Origin: an uncultured Clostridia bacterium
Lineage (GTDB): Bacteria; Bacillota; Clostridia; TANB77; CAG-508
Length of the DNA: 37,219 nucleotides
Direction: 5' to 3'
Assembly (NCBI GenBank): GCA_947581895.1
Contig: CANPWE010000011.1
Location: 1 to 37,219 of the forward strand
Shown: in pieces, positions 1 to 9,204 of the stretch
How the letters are laid out: every line of letters begins with the position of its first letter
Position numbering within the stretch: the first letter of the stretch is position 1
Program-made: the position numbers and the translations under genes
Notes under the pieces: generated by a model
What the model was told of the DNA's origin: nothing
The model's input: the letters and a program-made list of their open reading frames with translations, nothing else
Database searches by the model: none

Positions 1-31
1 AATGGAGTACAAAGCGCGCAGTTTGGCGAGG

Positions 32-110
32 CTTATCAAAAGAAGTAAAATGGACTTTAAACATAACCCAAACTTTTACTATCTCAAAGTCCATTTTGCC
101 TTTTGATAAG
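32..110. repeat. Long interrupted inverted repeat at the window start
   Basis: CTTATCAAAAG at 32-42 pairs with CTTTTGATAAG at 100-110. AAAATGGACTTT at 47-58 pairs with AAAGTCCATTTT at 86-97. Together they form a two-part stem around a 27-base loop. No T-run follows, so this is not a typical intrinsic terminator. It could be the end of a mobile element, a structured RNA or a protein-binding site. Bases 1-232 hold no convincing gene. Confidence 0.7.
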
Positions 111-232
111 TCCAAGCCAGTAAGCGTACGGAATGTTAATATATTTATCCCTTTTACATAACTATTGAATTTGACGGCTTATTGCAAAAGTATTAAACAA
201 TAACCAATCAACAAAATTTTTTCACATATGAC

Positions 233-261
233 TAGACAAATACCCAAATATATGTTATAAT
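233..261 (+). promoter_or_regulatory. Sigma-A-type promoter of the 313-588 gene
   Basis: TAGACA at 233-238 and TATAAT at 256-261 are separated by exactly 17 bases. They lie upstream of the RBS (GAGGTG, about 298-303) and ATG of the small gene that follows. Confidence 0.7.
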
Positions 262-268
262 AAATTAG

Positions 269-285
269 TTGGTATCATATACCAA
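269..285. promoter_or_regulatory. Palindromic operator-like site at the transcription start
   Basis: TTGGTAT-CAT-ATACCAA is a perfect 7-bp inverted repeat with a 3-base centre. It starts seven bases after the -10 box, so it overlaps the expected transcription start. That is where a dimeric repressor would block transcription. The protein that binds it is not evident in the window. Confidence 0.6.
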
Positions 286-312
286 ACTTTACAGAAAAGA
301 GGTGAACAGCGC

Positions 313-588
313 ATGAAACGGACTTCTTTCAATACGTCAACACGGTTTACATCAGCAGTAAAGAAATTCTGCAAAAAGAATCCTATCCAGGAGCAGGATT
401 ATATCTTTATGTTGAGTGAACTCGCCAAAGAAATAGATACAACATCTGATCCTAATCTCAAAAAACGTTTGAATGACTTGCTGAGTTTTACTAGTACCTT
501 ATACATATTCGCTATGTCTGAAAACAGTGATCAGGAAACTGTATCTTGGAGACTTGACGTATTAAAATCCAATCTTAAGACTTTATAA
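313..588 (+). CDS. Small hypothetical protein, probably horizontally acquired
   Basis: This is a 91-residue soluble protein of unknown function. I recognise no domain, signal peptide or membrane segment; it is mostly charged and polar and probably helical. The start is supported by GAGGTG about ten bases upstream of ATG. It has its own promoter, a palindromic operator and a terminator, so it is a single-gene unit. Its base and codon use are richer in GC than its neighbours. It uses CGG as an ordinary codon twice (codon 3 and in Thr-Arg-Phe near residue 11), unlike the native-looking genes here. This suggests it came with a plasmid or integrative element. Confidence 0.65.
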   Translation: MKRTSFNTSTRFTSAVKKFCKKNPIQEQDYIFMLSELAKEIDTTSDPNLKKRLNDLLSFTSTLYIFAMSENSDQETVSWRLDVLKSNLKTL

Positions 589-607
589 TGCGCAAATATC
601 CCTTAAA

Positions 608-636
608 AAATGCAGATAGTTATACTATCTGCATTT
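608..636. terminator. Convergent terminator hairpin
   Basis: AAATGCAGATAGT and ACTATCTGCATTT form a 13-bp perfect stem with a 3-base loop, 20 bases after the stop of the small gene. It could also serve adhE, which converges from the other side. Confidence 0.75.
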
Positions 637-699
637 CTATTATTATAATTCTAAAAATTTTTTATAATTCACAAAATAAACACCAAAATTCCAATCAAT

Positions 700-3309
700 T
701 TACACTTCTTTTCCATAATAAGAATCCAACAATATTTGTTTTAACTCACTTACCAATGGAACACGAGGATTTGCATTAGTACATTGATCTTCAAAAGCTC
801 TATCTGCCAATAAATCAACTTTACCTAAAAATTCTTGTTCATCAATACCAGCCTCTTTAAATGATTTTGGTATATTTAAATCTTCATTTAATTTTTGTAT
901 TTCTTTTATTAAAGAATCAACACCTTTTTCAACTGTTGAAGCATCAAATCCCATCTTTCTTGCAATTTCAGCATATTTTTGATCTGCAATAAAATATTCA
1001 TATTTAGGGAAAGACACAAATTTAGTTGGTTTTGTAGCATTATATTTTATAACATATGGTAATAAAATTGCATTAAGTCTTCCATGAGGTAAATGGAATT
1101 CAGCACCCATTTTATGTGCTAAAGAATGGTTTATTCCCAAAAATGCATTTGTAAATGCCATACCAGCTATTGTACTTGCATTATGCATTTTTTCTCTTGC
1201 TTGTTTATTTGTTCCATTATTATATGCTTCTCTTAAATATTTGAAAACTAATTCAATTGCTTTTTCAGATAACCCATCTGTATAATCTGAAGCCATATTT
1301 GAAACATATGCTTCAATAGCATGTGTTAAAACATCTAAACCAGTATCTGCTGTAATACTTTTTGGTAAAGACATTACTAAATCTGGATCAACAATTGCAA
1401 CATCTGGTGTTAACTCATAATCTGCTAAAGGATATTTCTTGTTTATTTTTTTATCTGAAATTACTGCAAATGATGTAACTTCTGAACCAGTTCCTGATGT
1501 TGTTGGAATAGCAACCATTTTTGCTTTTTCACCTAATTTTGGGAATTTATAAGTACGTTTACGAATATCCATAAATTTAAGTTTTAATCCTTCTGGATCA
1601 GCTTCTGGATGTTCATAAAATAACCACATACCTTTTGCAGCATCTATAGCACTTCCTCCACCAATTGCTATAATAACATCTGGTTTAAATTCATTCATCA
1701 TTGCAACACCTCTATTAACTGTTTCAAATGATGGATCTGATTCTACATCAGAAAATATTTCTGAATGAACATATTTTTGTCTTTTTCTTAAATGATATAA
1801 AACTTTATCTACATATCCTAATTTAACCATTCCTGGATCTGTAACTATAAATGCTCTTGTAATATCAGGCATTTTTTCTAAATACGCTATTGAACCTGCT
1901 TCAAAATATATTTTATCTGGAACTTTAAACCATTGCATATTAACCCTCCTTTTAGCAACTCTTTTTACATTTATTAAATTAACACTTGATACATTTGCTG
2001 TTGTTGAATTTCCACCAAATGTTCCACATCCTAATGTCAAAGATGGCATATTTGTATTATAAATATCTCCAATTGCTCCATGTGTTGATGGTGAGTTAAC
2101 AATAATTCTTCCTGCTTTTACAGTTTCAGAGAATTTTAAAATTGTTTCATCATCTTCTGAATGAATAACTGCTGAATGACCTAATCCTCCAAATTCAATT
2201 AATTTTTCTGCTAATTCAATTCCTTCATCTGCACCATCTACTACATAATAAGCAAGAACAGGACTTAACTTTTCTTTTGAAAATGGATATTCAACACCAA
2301 CCCCATTTTCTTTTAGAACTAAAACTTTAGTATCTTCTGGAACATCTATACCTGCCATTTTAGCAATATTGTATGGACTTTTTCCAACTATATCTGCATT
2401 TAAGGCACATCCTTTTGCTTCTACAAACATACTTCCTCTTAATTTTTCTGTTTGTTTAGATGTTAAGAAAACACAACCTGCCTCTTTCATCAATTTTTCA
2501 AATTCATCTTTTATCTCTTTATCAACTATAACTGATTGTTCAGATGCACAAATCATTCCATTATCAAATGATTTTGATAAAACCAAATCATTAACAGATG
2601 TTTTTAATTTTGCTGTTTTATCAATATAACATGGAACATTTCCAGGACCAACCCCAAGTGCTGGTTTTCCACAAGAATATGCAGCTTTAACCATGCCTGT
2701 ACCTCCTGTTGCTAAAATTAAATTTACATCTGGGTGATTCATTAAATAATTTGTTGCTGTTATTGAAGGTTCTTCAATCCATAAAATACAATTTTCTGGT
2801 GCACCTGCTTTTATTGCAGCATCTCTAACTGTTTTTGCTGCTTCAACACTACATTTTTGTGCTGATGGATGAAATCCAAATATAATAACATTTCTTGTTT
2901 TTGCAGCTATAATTGATTTAAACATAGTTGTTGAAGTTGGATTTGTAACAGGAGTAACACCTGCAATTATTCCAACTGGCTCTGCTATACTTACATAACC
3001 TTCTTCTTCATTTTCATCTATTATTCCAACTGTTTTATCATATTTAATACTATGATAGATATATTCTGTTGAAAACATATTTTTAGTAATTTTATCCTCA
3101 TAAATACCTCTACCAGTTTCCTCTACAGCCATTTTAGCAAGCTCCATATGTTTTTCCAATCCTGCCATAGCCATTGCTTTTATGATATTGTTTACTTGCT
3201 CTTGATCTAAATTTAAGTATTCTTGTGATGCTTTTTTAGCTTTTTCCACTAAATCATCAATCATGGCTTTTATTCTCATTTTTTCATCTTCACTAATCTC
3301 ATTTGACAT
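700..3309 (-). CDS. adhE: Bifunctional acetaldehyde-CoA/alcohol dehydrogenase
   Basis: This enzyme reduces acetyl-CoA to acetaldehyde and then ethanol, regenerating two NAD+ during fermentation. The 869-residue length is normal for AdhE. The N-terminal half (about 1-440) is a CoA-acylating aldehyde dehydrogenase with the catalytic Cys in an ICASEQ motif near residue 250. The C-terminal half (about 455-869) is an iron-type alcohol dehydrogenase with a [10 protein letters not shown] nucleotide motif. Its iron-ligand histidines lie in [10 protein letters not shown] and in the INHSLAH...HLPHG region. AdhE family proteins usually assemble into spirosome filaments in the cytoplasm. The start has a strong GAGGAGG RBS, and the gene has its own promoter and is monocistronic. 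It is intact. Confidence 0.97.
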   Translation of the reverse strand: MSNEISEDEKMRIKAMIDDLVEKAKKASQEYLNLDQEQVNNIIKAMAMAGLEKHMELAKMAVEETGRGIYEDKITKNMFSTEYIYHSIKYDKTVGIIDENEEEGYVSIAEPVGIIAGVTPVTNPTSTTMFKSIIAAKTRNVIIFGFHPSAQKCSVEAAKTVRDAAIKAGAPENCILWIEEPSITATNYLMNHPDVNLILATGGTGMVKAAYSCGKPALGVGPGNVPCYIDKTAKLKTSVNDLVLSKSFDNGMICASEQSVIVDKEIKDEFEKLMKEAGCVFLTSKQTEKLRGSMFVEAKGCALNADIVGKSPYNIAKMAGIDVPEDTKVLVLKENGVGVEYPFSKEKLSPVLAYYVVDGADEGIELAEKLIEFGGLGHSAVIHSEDDETILKFSETVKAGRIIVNSPSTHGAIGDIYNTNMPSLTLGCGTFGGNSTTANVSSVNLINVKRVAKRRVNMQWFKVPDKIYFEAGSIAYLEKMPDITRAFIVTDPGMVKLGYVDKVLYHLRKRQKYVHSEIFSDVESDPSFETVNRGVAMMNEFKPDVIIAIGGGSAIDAAKGMWLFYEHPEADPEGLKLKFMDIRKRTYKFPKLGEKAKMVAIPTTSGTGSEVTSFAVISDKKINKKYPLADYELTPDVAIVDPDLVMSLPKSITADTGLDVLTHAIEAYVSNMASDYTDGLSEKAIELVFKYLREAYNNGTNKQAREKMHNASTIAGMAFTNAFLGINHSLAHKMGAEFHLPHGRLNAILLPYVIKYNATKPTKFVSFPKYEYFIADQKYAEIARKMGFDASTVEKGVDSLIKEIQKLNEDLNIPKSFKEAGIDEQEFLGKVDLLADRAFEDQCTNANPRVPLVSELKQILLDSYYGKEV

Positions 3310-3344
3310 ATTTAACTTCCTCCTCTAAAAATAATCTATTCCTT

Positions 3345-3373
3345 ATTATATTAACATCTTCTCCATTTGTCAA
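3345..3373 (-). promoter_or_regulatory. adhE promoter
   Basis: Read on the minus strand, TTGACA (3373-3368), a 17-base spacer and TATAAT (3350-3345) make a consensus sigma-A promoter about 35 bases upstream of the adhE ATG. I looked for a Rex-type TTGTTAA...TTAACAA operator and did not find a clear one. Confidence 0.85.
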
Positions 3374-3477
3374 TAAATTCTTTTTTACAAAATCCATGTT
3401 TTTTTGAGTAAAACTTACAAATTAAAAAAATTTATAAAATATCCCCCACATACACACAAATAAATTTCAAAAACCCC

Positions 3478-3506
3478 TTTAATTTTCCAAAATTCTGTAG
3501 TATAAT
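3478..3506 (+). promoter_or_regulatory. Probable leuS promoter
   Basis: TATAAT at 3501-3506 lies 36 bases upstream of the leuS ATG. The -35 candidate at 3478-3483 (TTTAAT) is poor, so only the -10 box is convincing. No T-box structure is visible in the short leader. Confidence 0.4.
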
Positions 3507-3542
3507 ACCCTAAACACTTTATTCACAGAAAGGACTGATAAA

Positions 3543-5951
3543 ATGACATCATATAACTTTAAAGAGATAGAAAAAAAATGGCAAGAATACTGGGACAAAA
3601 ACAAAACCTATAGTGCCAGTAATGATTTTTCAAAAGAAAAATGGTTTGGTTTAATAGAATTTCCATACCCATCTGGTCAAGGTCTTCATGTAGGACATCC
3701 AAGACCTTACACAGCTCTTGATGTTATCGCAAGAAAAAGAAGAATGCAAGGATATAATGTATTATTTCCTATAGGATTTGATGCATTTGGATTACCAACA
3801 GAAAATTTTGCAATGAAAAATCATATACATCCTAGAATTGTTACAGCAAATAATATAGCTAATTTTACAAAACAATTAAAATCACTAGGATTTTCTTTTG
3901 ATTGGGATAGAGAAATAAATTCAACTGATCCTAATTACTATAAATGGACTCAATGGATTTTTATTCAATTATTTAAGAAAGGTCTAGCATACAAAACAAC
4001 TATGCCTATTAACTTTTGTACAGGATGTAAAGTTGGTTTAGCAAATGAAGAAGTTGTTAATGGAGTTTGTGAAAGATGTGGTAGTCCAGTTGTTCAAAAA
4101 GAAAAGAGTCAATGGATGTTAAAAATAACTGAATATGCTCAAAGATTAATTGATGACTTAAATGATGTTAATTTTTTACCTAAAATAAAAACTCAACAAA
4201 TTAACTGGATTGGTAGAAGTGAAGGTGCTGAAGTAAAATTCAATTTAACTTCTTCTGATAAAACTTTAACTGTATATACAACAAGACCAGATACTTTATT
4301 TGGTGCTACATATATGGTAATAGCTCCTGAACATCCTATCATAAAAGAATTACAATCATCAATCACTAATTTAGATGAGATTGAAAATTATAAAAAACAA
4401 GCAAGTTTAAAATCAGAATTTGAACGTTCTGAATTAAATAAAGAAAAAACAGGAGTTGAAATAAAAGGTTTTAAAGCAATTAATCCTGTTAATGGTAAAG
4501 AAATACCAATCTGGATATCAGATTATGTTTTATTAACATATGGTACTGGTGCAATTATGGCTGTGCCTGCACATGATACTAGAGATTATGAATTTGCTAA
4601 AAAATTTGGACTAAATATAATTCCTGTTCTTGAAGGTGGAGATATTTCTACAGAAGCATTCACAGGTGATGGAATTCATATTAATTCTGAGTTTTTAAAT
4701 GGATTAAATAAACAAGATGCAATTAATAAAATTATTTCATGGTTGGAAGAAAAACAAATTGGTACAAGAAAGGTTAATTACAAATTACGTGATTGGGTAT
4801 TTTCAAGACAACGTTACTGGGGTGAACCAATTCCTATGGTTTATTGTAAAGATTGTGGATGGGTTCCTGTTCCAGAAGATCAATTACCTTTAACATTACC
4901 TGAAATTGAAGAATTTGAACCTGGAGAAAATGGTGAATCTCCTTTAAGTAAACAAACTGAATGGATTAACACAACATGTCCTCATTGTGGAAAACCAGCT
5001 ACTAGAGAAACTGACACAATGCCACAATGGGCTGGATCATCTTGGTATTATTTAAGATATACTGATCCACATAATGATAAAGAATTAGCATCTAAAGAAG
5101 CTCTTGAATATTGGACACCTGTTGATTGGTATAATGGTGGAATGGAACATACTACACTTCACTTACTTTATTCAAGATTTTGGCATAAATTTTTATATGA
5201 TATTGGTGTTGTTCCAACTAAAGAGCCTTATAACAAACGTACTTCTCAAGGTATGATATTAGGATCAAATGGTGAAAAAATGAGCAAATCTAAAGGTAAT
5301 GTTGTTAACCCAGATGATATTGTTAATGAATTTGGTGGAGATACATTAAGAGTGTATGAAATGTTTATGGGACCTTTTGACCAAACTGCTCAATGGTCTA
5401 TGGAAAGTGTTAGAGGTTGTTCAAAATTCCTAGATAGAGTATGGAATATGCAAAACTTTTTAATTGATGGAGATACATATTCTAAAGAATTTGAAAAAAT
5501 GATGAATAAATCTATAAAGAAAATTACTATGGATATTGAAGAAATGAAATTCAATACTTGTATAAGTACTTTTATGAGTATGGTAAATGAATTTTATAAA
5601 TCTAAAAAAATTAATAAAGCTGAATTTAGTACATTTATTCAAATGCTAAGCTTATTTGCTCCACATATTTCAGAGGAAATTTGGTCTACAGTACTTGGAC
5701 ATACATCAACAATAACTTATGAAAAATGGCCTGAATATGATGAATCAAAAACAATTGATGATGAAATTGAGATTCCTGTTCAATTTAATGGAAAATTAAA
5801 AGCAAATGTTCATGTTCCATTAGATTCAGATGAAGAAACAGTAAAAAATGCTGTACATTCTAATGAAAAAGTTATAAATGCTTTAGAAGGAAAGACAATA
5901 GTTAAAGAAATTTATGTAAAAAATAAAATTTACAATATAGTAGTTAAATAA
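3543..5951 (+). CDS. leuS: Leucyl-tRNA synthetase
   Basis: This class I synthetase charges tRNA-Leu in the cytoplasm. Its 802 residues match bacterial LeuRS. The HIGH-type signature is HVGHP at about residues 49-53 and KMSKS is at about 580-584. Two Cys pairs (CTGC...CERC) form a zinc-knuckle-like element around residues 160-180, and a second CKDC...CPHC set lies near 435-485. The editing (CP1) domain, with its TTRPDT motif, sits between the halves of the catalytic domain. The anticodon-binding helices and a small C-terminal domain follow. AGAAAGGA upstream of ATG supports the start. The gene is intact and has no in-frame CGG. Confidence 0.98.
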   Translation: MTSYNFKEIEKKWQEYWDKNKTYSASNDFSKEKWFGLIEFPYPSGQGLHVGHPRPYTALDVIARKRRMQGYNVLFPIGFDAFGLPTENFAMKNHIHPRIVTANNIANFTKQLKSLGFSFDWDREINSTDPNYYKWTQWIFIQLFKKGLAYKTTMPINFCTGCKVGLANEEVVNGVCERCGSPVVQKEKSQWMLKITEYAQRLIDDLNDVNFLPKIKTQQINWIGRSEGAEVKFNLTSSDKTLTVYTTRPDTLFGATYMVIAPEHPIIKELQSSITNLDEIENYKKQASLKSEFERSELNKEKTGVEIKGFKAINPVNGKEIPIWISDYVLLTYGTGAIMAVPAHDTRDYEFAKKFGLNIIPVLEGGDISTEAFTGDGIHINSEFLNGLNKQDAINKIISWLEEKQIGTRKVNYKLRDWVFSRQRYWGEPIPMVYCKDCGWVPVPEDQLPLTLPEIEEFEPGENGESPLSKQTEWINTTCPHCGKPATRETDTMPQWAGSSWYYLRYTDPHNDKELASKEALEYWTPVDWYNGGMEHTTLHLLYSRFWHKFLYDIGVVPTKEPYNKRTSQGMILGSNGEKMSKSKGNVVNPDDIVNEFGGDTLRVYEMFMGPFDQTAQWSMESVRGCSKFLDRVWNMQNFLIDGDTYSKEFEKMMNKSIKKITMDIEEMKFNTCISTFMSMVNEFYKSKKINKAEFSTFIQMLSLFAPHISEEIWSTVLGHTSTITYEKWPEYDESKTIDDEIEIPVQFNGKLKANVHVPLDSDEETVKNAVHSNEKVINALEGKTIVKEIYVKNKIYNIVVK

Positions 5952-5962
5952 ATTTAAAAACT

Positions 5963-5991
5963 CAAAAGAGCTGTATTTTACAGCTCTTTTG
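5963..5991. terminator. Bidirectional terminator between leuS and yihY
   Basis: CAAAAGAGCTGTA and TACAGCTCTTTTG form a 13-bp stem with a 3-base loop just after the leuS stop. T-rich sequence follows it on both strands, so it can also end the convergent yihY gene. Confidence 0.85.
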
Positions 5992-6044
5992 AATTTTATA
6001 TATTTACATTTTCTCAGTTCTTATAATATTTTATAATATCCATA

Positions 6045-6866
6045 TTAGTTATCACTTGCATTTTTATGGATAATTGTAAAATTATTAACTTCTGCTCCAA
6101 TTAAAATAATATACATACAAAAATATACCCACATCATAGAAAGAACTATTGTTGTTAAACTTCCATACATAACAGAAAATCCTTTGAAAGCTTCTAAATA
6201 TATTGAGAAAAATAATGAAATTATATACCACCCTAAAGTTGCAATTATCGCACCTGGAACTTGCTTTTTAAACCCCTGTTTATGTCCTGGAACAAATCTA
6301 TACATTAATAGTATAACTAAAAATAATATGAAATATATACCTATTTTTGAAAGATGAAATATACTTGTAATATTCTTCGGAATTGAAAATTTCAATTCTA
6401 TAAATCCTAATATACTATTACCAAATACTGATATAACTAAAACAGAAATTATGGCTAATACAAGAAAAACTGTAAGTATTAATGACTTTATTTGTAAAAA
6501 AAGAAAATTATACTCTTTATCTGTTTCATAAATATTATGTAATCCTTTAGATAATGCATAAAAACTCCTTCTAGCTGACCATAATACAAATATTGCTGAA
6601 ATTGATATAGTTCCAATAGATTTAGAATATACCTCTTGTACAATATCAATTGTAGCATCTGCCATTGTTGCAGGTATAATATTTTGTATAATTGAAACAA
6701 ATAAATCTTTTGATATTACACTATATTGTATTAATGTTACTATTAACATTATAAATGGTATAAATGACAACACAGTATAATATGCACATTGTGCAGTATA
6801 TTCACTGATATTATGCTTTCCCATTTTTGTGCAAAATTCTTTAATATTAGTCCATACTATACTCAT
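6045..6866 (-). CDS. YihY/UPF0761 family inner-membrane protein
   Basis: This is a polytopic membrane protein of 273 residues with about six hydrophobic helices, of the YihY (formerly 'ribonuclease BN'/BrkB) family. The N-terminal motif (YTAQCAYYTVLSFIPF) and the following LWSARRSFYAL segment are typical. Its biochemical role is not settled, and the old RNase BN name is known to be wrong. The start is supported by AAAGGAGA eight bases before ATG. It appears monocistronic. Confidence 0.9.
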   Translation of the reverse strand: MSIVWTNIKEFCTKMGKHNISEYTAQCAYYTVLSFIPFIMLIVTLIQYSVISKDLFVSIIQNIIPATMADATIDIVQEVYSKSIGTISISAIFVLWSARRSFYALSKGLHNIYETDKEYNFLFLQIKSLILTVFLVLAIISVLVISVFGNSILGFIELKFSIPKNITSIFHLSKIGIYFILFLVILLMYRFVPGHKQGFKKQVPGAIIATLGWYIISLFFSIYLEAFKGFSVMYGSLTTIVLSMMWVYFCMYIILIGAEVNNFTIIHKNASDN

Positions 6867-6924
6867 ATTGGATATTCTCCTTTTCTTTTTTACAAATTTT
6901 CTACATATATTAGAAATTCATATT

Positions 6925-8217
6925 TCATTCTTTATATAAATTTTTTCGAATTATATTAAAAGCTACTTCTCTTCCAGTTCTTGCAGCCCATGCTACAGTT
7001 GCTTTTGTTCCTGCAACATCTCCTCCAGCAAAAACATTTTTCATTGATGTTTCATAGTTTTCATTTACCTTAATATACCCCTTTTTATCACATTCTAATC
7101 CTAAAGTATTAATTACCTTTTCTTCTGGCATTGAACCTATTGCCATTACTACATAATCCATATCTAATTCGAAATTACTTCCTTCTATATCAACTGGTGA
7201 TAATCTTGTTTCTCCATCTTTTTGTATTAGCTTTGTTTTTATACATTCTATCTTTTCTACTTTATTTTCTCCTAATACTTTAACAATATTGGTTTGGAAT
7301 AAAAATTCTATTTTCTCATTTTTTGCATCTTCAATTTCCTTTTTTTCAGCAGGCATTTGTTCTTCAGCCCTTCTATAAACAACTGTTACTTTTTTTGCTC
7401 CCATCTTATTTATAGTTCTTGCACAATCCATCGCAACATTTCCACCACCAACTACTGCAACATTTTTTCCTTCATAATTAGGATGATTATTATATTCTAA
7501 TAATGAATTACCACCAAATATTCCATCTAATTCTTCTCCTTGAATTCCCATTTTCCATGGAATATTAGCTCCAATTGCAATAAAAATCGCATCATATTGA
7601 TTTACCAAATCTTCCAATAAAATATTTACTCCAAGTTCTTTATTATATTCCACTTTTATTCCTAATTTTAATATTTTGTTAATAGTATTATCTAAAATAT
7701 CCTTACTTAGTCTAAATTCAGGAATACCATACCTTAATATTCCTCCAAGTTTATTACGTTTTTCATATATAGTAACATCAAAACCGCTTCTTGCAAGAAA
7801 AGCACTACATGTTAATCCTGCAGGCCCACTACCAATTATAGCAATTTTTTTCGAAACTTTAGAAGAAATACCCATATTACATTTTTCATAATTTTTATTA
7901 TCATTAGGTATATCCATTTTATAATCATTTTGTACACCTAAATCTCCAATAAAAGCCTCTAAATCCCCAATACTTACTGGAGAAGACTTAATTCCTCTAA
8001 CACATTTTCCCATACATTGACTCATATGAGGGCAAATTCTTCCACAAATAGACTCTAATACAGTAGTTCTACTTAAAACCTCATATGCTTGTTCATATTT
8101 CCCCTCTTTAATATTTTTTATAAATTCAGGAATATCATTTCCCAAAGGACATCCTTTTTGACAAGGTTTAACCTTACAATTTAAACAATAATCTGCTAGT
8201 TCATTTATTTTTTCCAT
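6925..8217 (-). CDS. GltD-like NAD(P)-dependent Fe-S flavoprotein oxidoreductase
   Basis: This is a 430-residue protein of the glutamate synthase small-subunit (GltD)/NfnB family. The N-terminal 70 residues carry Cys motifs for two [4Fe-4S] clusters (CLNCKVKPCQKGC and CGRICPHMSQCMGKC). An FAD-binding GSGPAGL motif follows near residue 130, then an NAD(P)-binding VVGGGNVAMDCA near 255, and a C-terminal FAD GGDVAGTKATVAWA. The partner glutamate synthase large subunit is not in the window. In anaerobes such stand-alone proteins may act as a monomeric glutamate synthase subunit, a sulfide dehydrogenase subunit or NfnB, and the sequence alone does not decide. TGGAGAG upstream supports the start. 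Confidence 0.88.
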   Translation of the reverse strand: MEKINELADYCLNCKVKPCQKGCPLGNDIPEFIKNIKEGKYEQAYEVLSRTTVLESICGRICPHMSQCMGKCVRGIKSSPVSIGDLEAFIGDLGVQNDYKMDIPNDNKNYEKCNMGISSKVSKKIAIIGSGPAGLTCSAFLARSGFDVTIYEKRNKLGGILRYGIPEFRLSKDILDNTINKILKLGIKVEYNKELGVNILLEDLVNQYDAIFIAIGANIPWKMGIQGEELDGIFGGNSLLEYNNHPNYEGKNVAVVGGGNVAMDCARTINKMGAKKVTVVYRRAEEQMPAEKKEIEDAKNEKIEFLFQTNIVKVLGENKVEKIECIKTKLIQKDGETRLSPVDIEGSNFELDMDYVVMAIGSMPEEKVINTLGLECDKKGYIKVNENYETSMKNVFAGGDVAGTKATVAWAARTGREVAFNIIRKNLYKE

Positions 8218-8248
8218 ATATATCTCTCCATTAAAATACTCATAAAAA

Positions 8249-8282
8249 TAAGTGTTATCATATACTTTTATAATAACACTTA
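8249..8282 (-). terminator. pgeF terminator
   Basis: TAAGTGTTAT (8249-8258) pairs with ATAACACTTA (8273-8282), 13 bases after the pgeF stop. Read on the minus strand it is followed by TTATTTTTAT, as expected for an intrinsic terminator separating pgeF from the GltD-like gene. Confidence 0.7.
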
Positions 8283-8295
8283 CTTTATTTACCTG

Positions 8296-9120
8296 TCAAT
8301 TAGTTTCTTTAATTGAAATTATAGCAGAATTTAATCCATGCCCTTTTTTATCTACTCTATAAGAATGTAAAACATCTGAATTACAAACACTACAAATTCC
8401 ACTATCTATTATATTCTCTGGTAATAATCCACAATCTTGTAACATAATTTTATTAATCATTACTGTATCAATCATCCATTTATCTTTTTCATCTTTTTTT
8501 CCTGCATATTCTATAAATTTATTAGTCTGATTTGTATATTTAAATATTTCTTCACACATATCTTTAACATCTTTTTCCACCTCAAAATGACATTTCCTAA
8601 TACTTGGACAAATACAACAGATTATATCTTTTGGATTTGAACCATAATCATGAACAATTTTATTAACAGTATTTATAGCAATCTTTTGAAAAGTTCCTCT
8701 CCATCCTGAATGAACATTTGCTATTACATTTTTTACTGGATCAAAAAACATCAATAAAATACAATCAGCATTTGAAGTAGCTAAAACTGCTCCATTTTTA
8801 TTAGTTACCAAACCATCTGTATCTTTATATCGTTCTTCTGAAGAAAGGATATTATTTTCAACTATTTCTACACTTTTTACAACATTAGTATGTTTTTGAT
8901 TAGGTTTAATTAATTTGTTATAATCCACATCTATACATTTACATAAATTCATATAACTTTTTATTGATTTTTCATTATTATCTCTAATTTTAAAATCAGC
9001 TGGTTTTAAACCATATGCATGTTTAAGTACTTTATCATACTCTAATAATTTTTTAAACTGCAAATATTCACAATCACCTTTTTTTATATGAATTATATTT
9101 TCATTACTTAAATCTTTCAA
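8296..9120 (-). CDS. pgeF: Laccase-domain purine nucleoside phosphorylase (YfiH family)
   Basis: This is a YfiH/PgeF-family ('polyphenol oxidase' or laccase-domain) protein. Family members phosphorolyse purine nucleosides and deaminate adenosine using a Zn site, and have been linked to peptidoglycan editing. The hallmark metal-ligand motifs are present: NADC near residue 115, the HSGWRG motif near 135, CPSI...CHFEV, and a C-terminal CSVC...HSYR. I choose a TTG start at 9120 (274 residues) because AGGGAGG lies seven bases upstream. An ATG 63 bases further upstream would add a hydrophobic stretch that mimics a signal peptide but has no RBS. It follows addB with a gap of about 85 bases. Confidence 0.88.
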   Translation of the reverse strand: MKDLSNENIIHIKKGDCEYLQFKKLLEYDKVLKHAYGLKPADFKIRDNNEKSIKSYMNLCKCIDVDYNKLIKPNQKHTNVVKSVEIVENNILSSEERYKDTDGLVTNKNGAVLATSNADCILLMFFDPVKNVIANVHSGWRGTFQKIAINTVNKIVHDYGSNPKDIICCICPSIRKCHFEVEKDVKDMCEEIFKYTNQTNKFIEYAGKKDEKDKWMIDTVMINKIMLQDCGLLPENIIDSGICSVCNSDVLHSYRVDKKGHGLNSAIISIKETN

Positions 9121-9204
9121 ATTGTATCCTCCCTTATTTAAAATTAATAAAATAAATACAGTTATAAATTTTATATTTCTCATACATAGTTAACTACATA
9201 TTAT

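Noticed and set aside
588..779. Plus-strand ORF after the small gene
   Set aside because: It runs through the terminator hairpin and the 3' end of adhE on the opposite strand, has no RBS, and encodes a biased low-complexity peptide.
8296..9183. Upstream ATG start for pgeF giving a signal peptide
   Set aside because: No RBS precedes it, while AGGGAGG is ideally placed for the TTG at 9120. The family is cytoplasmic.
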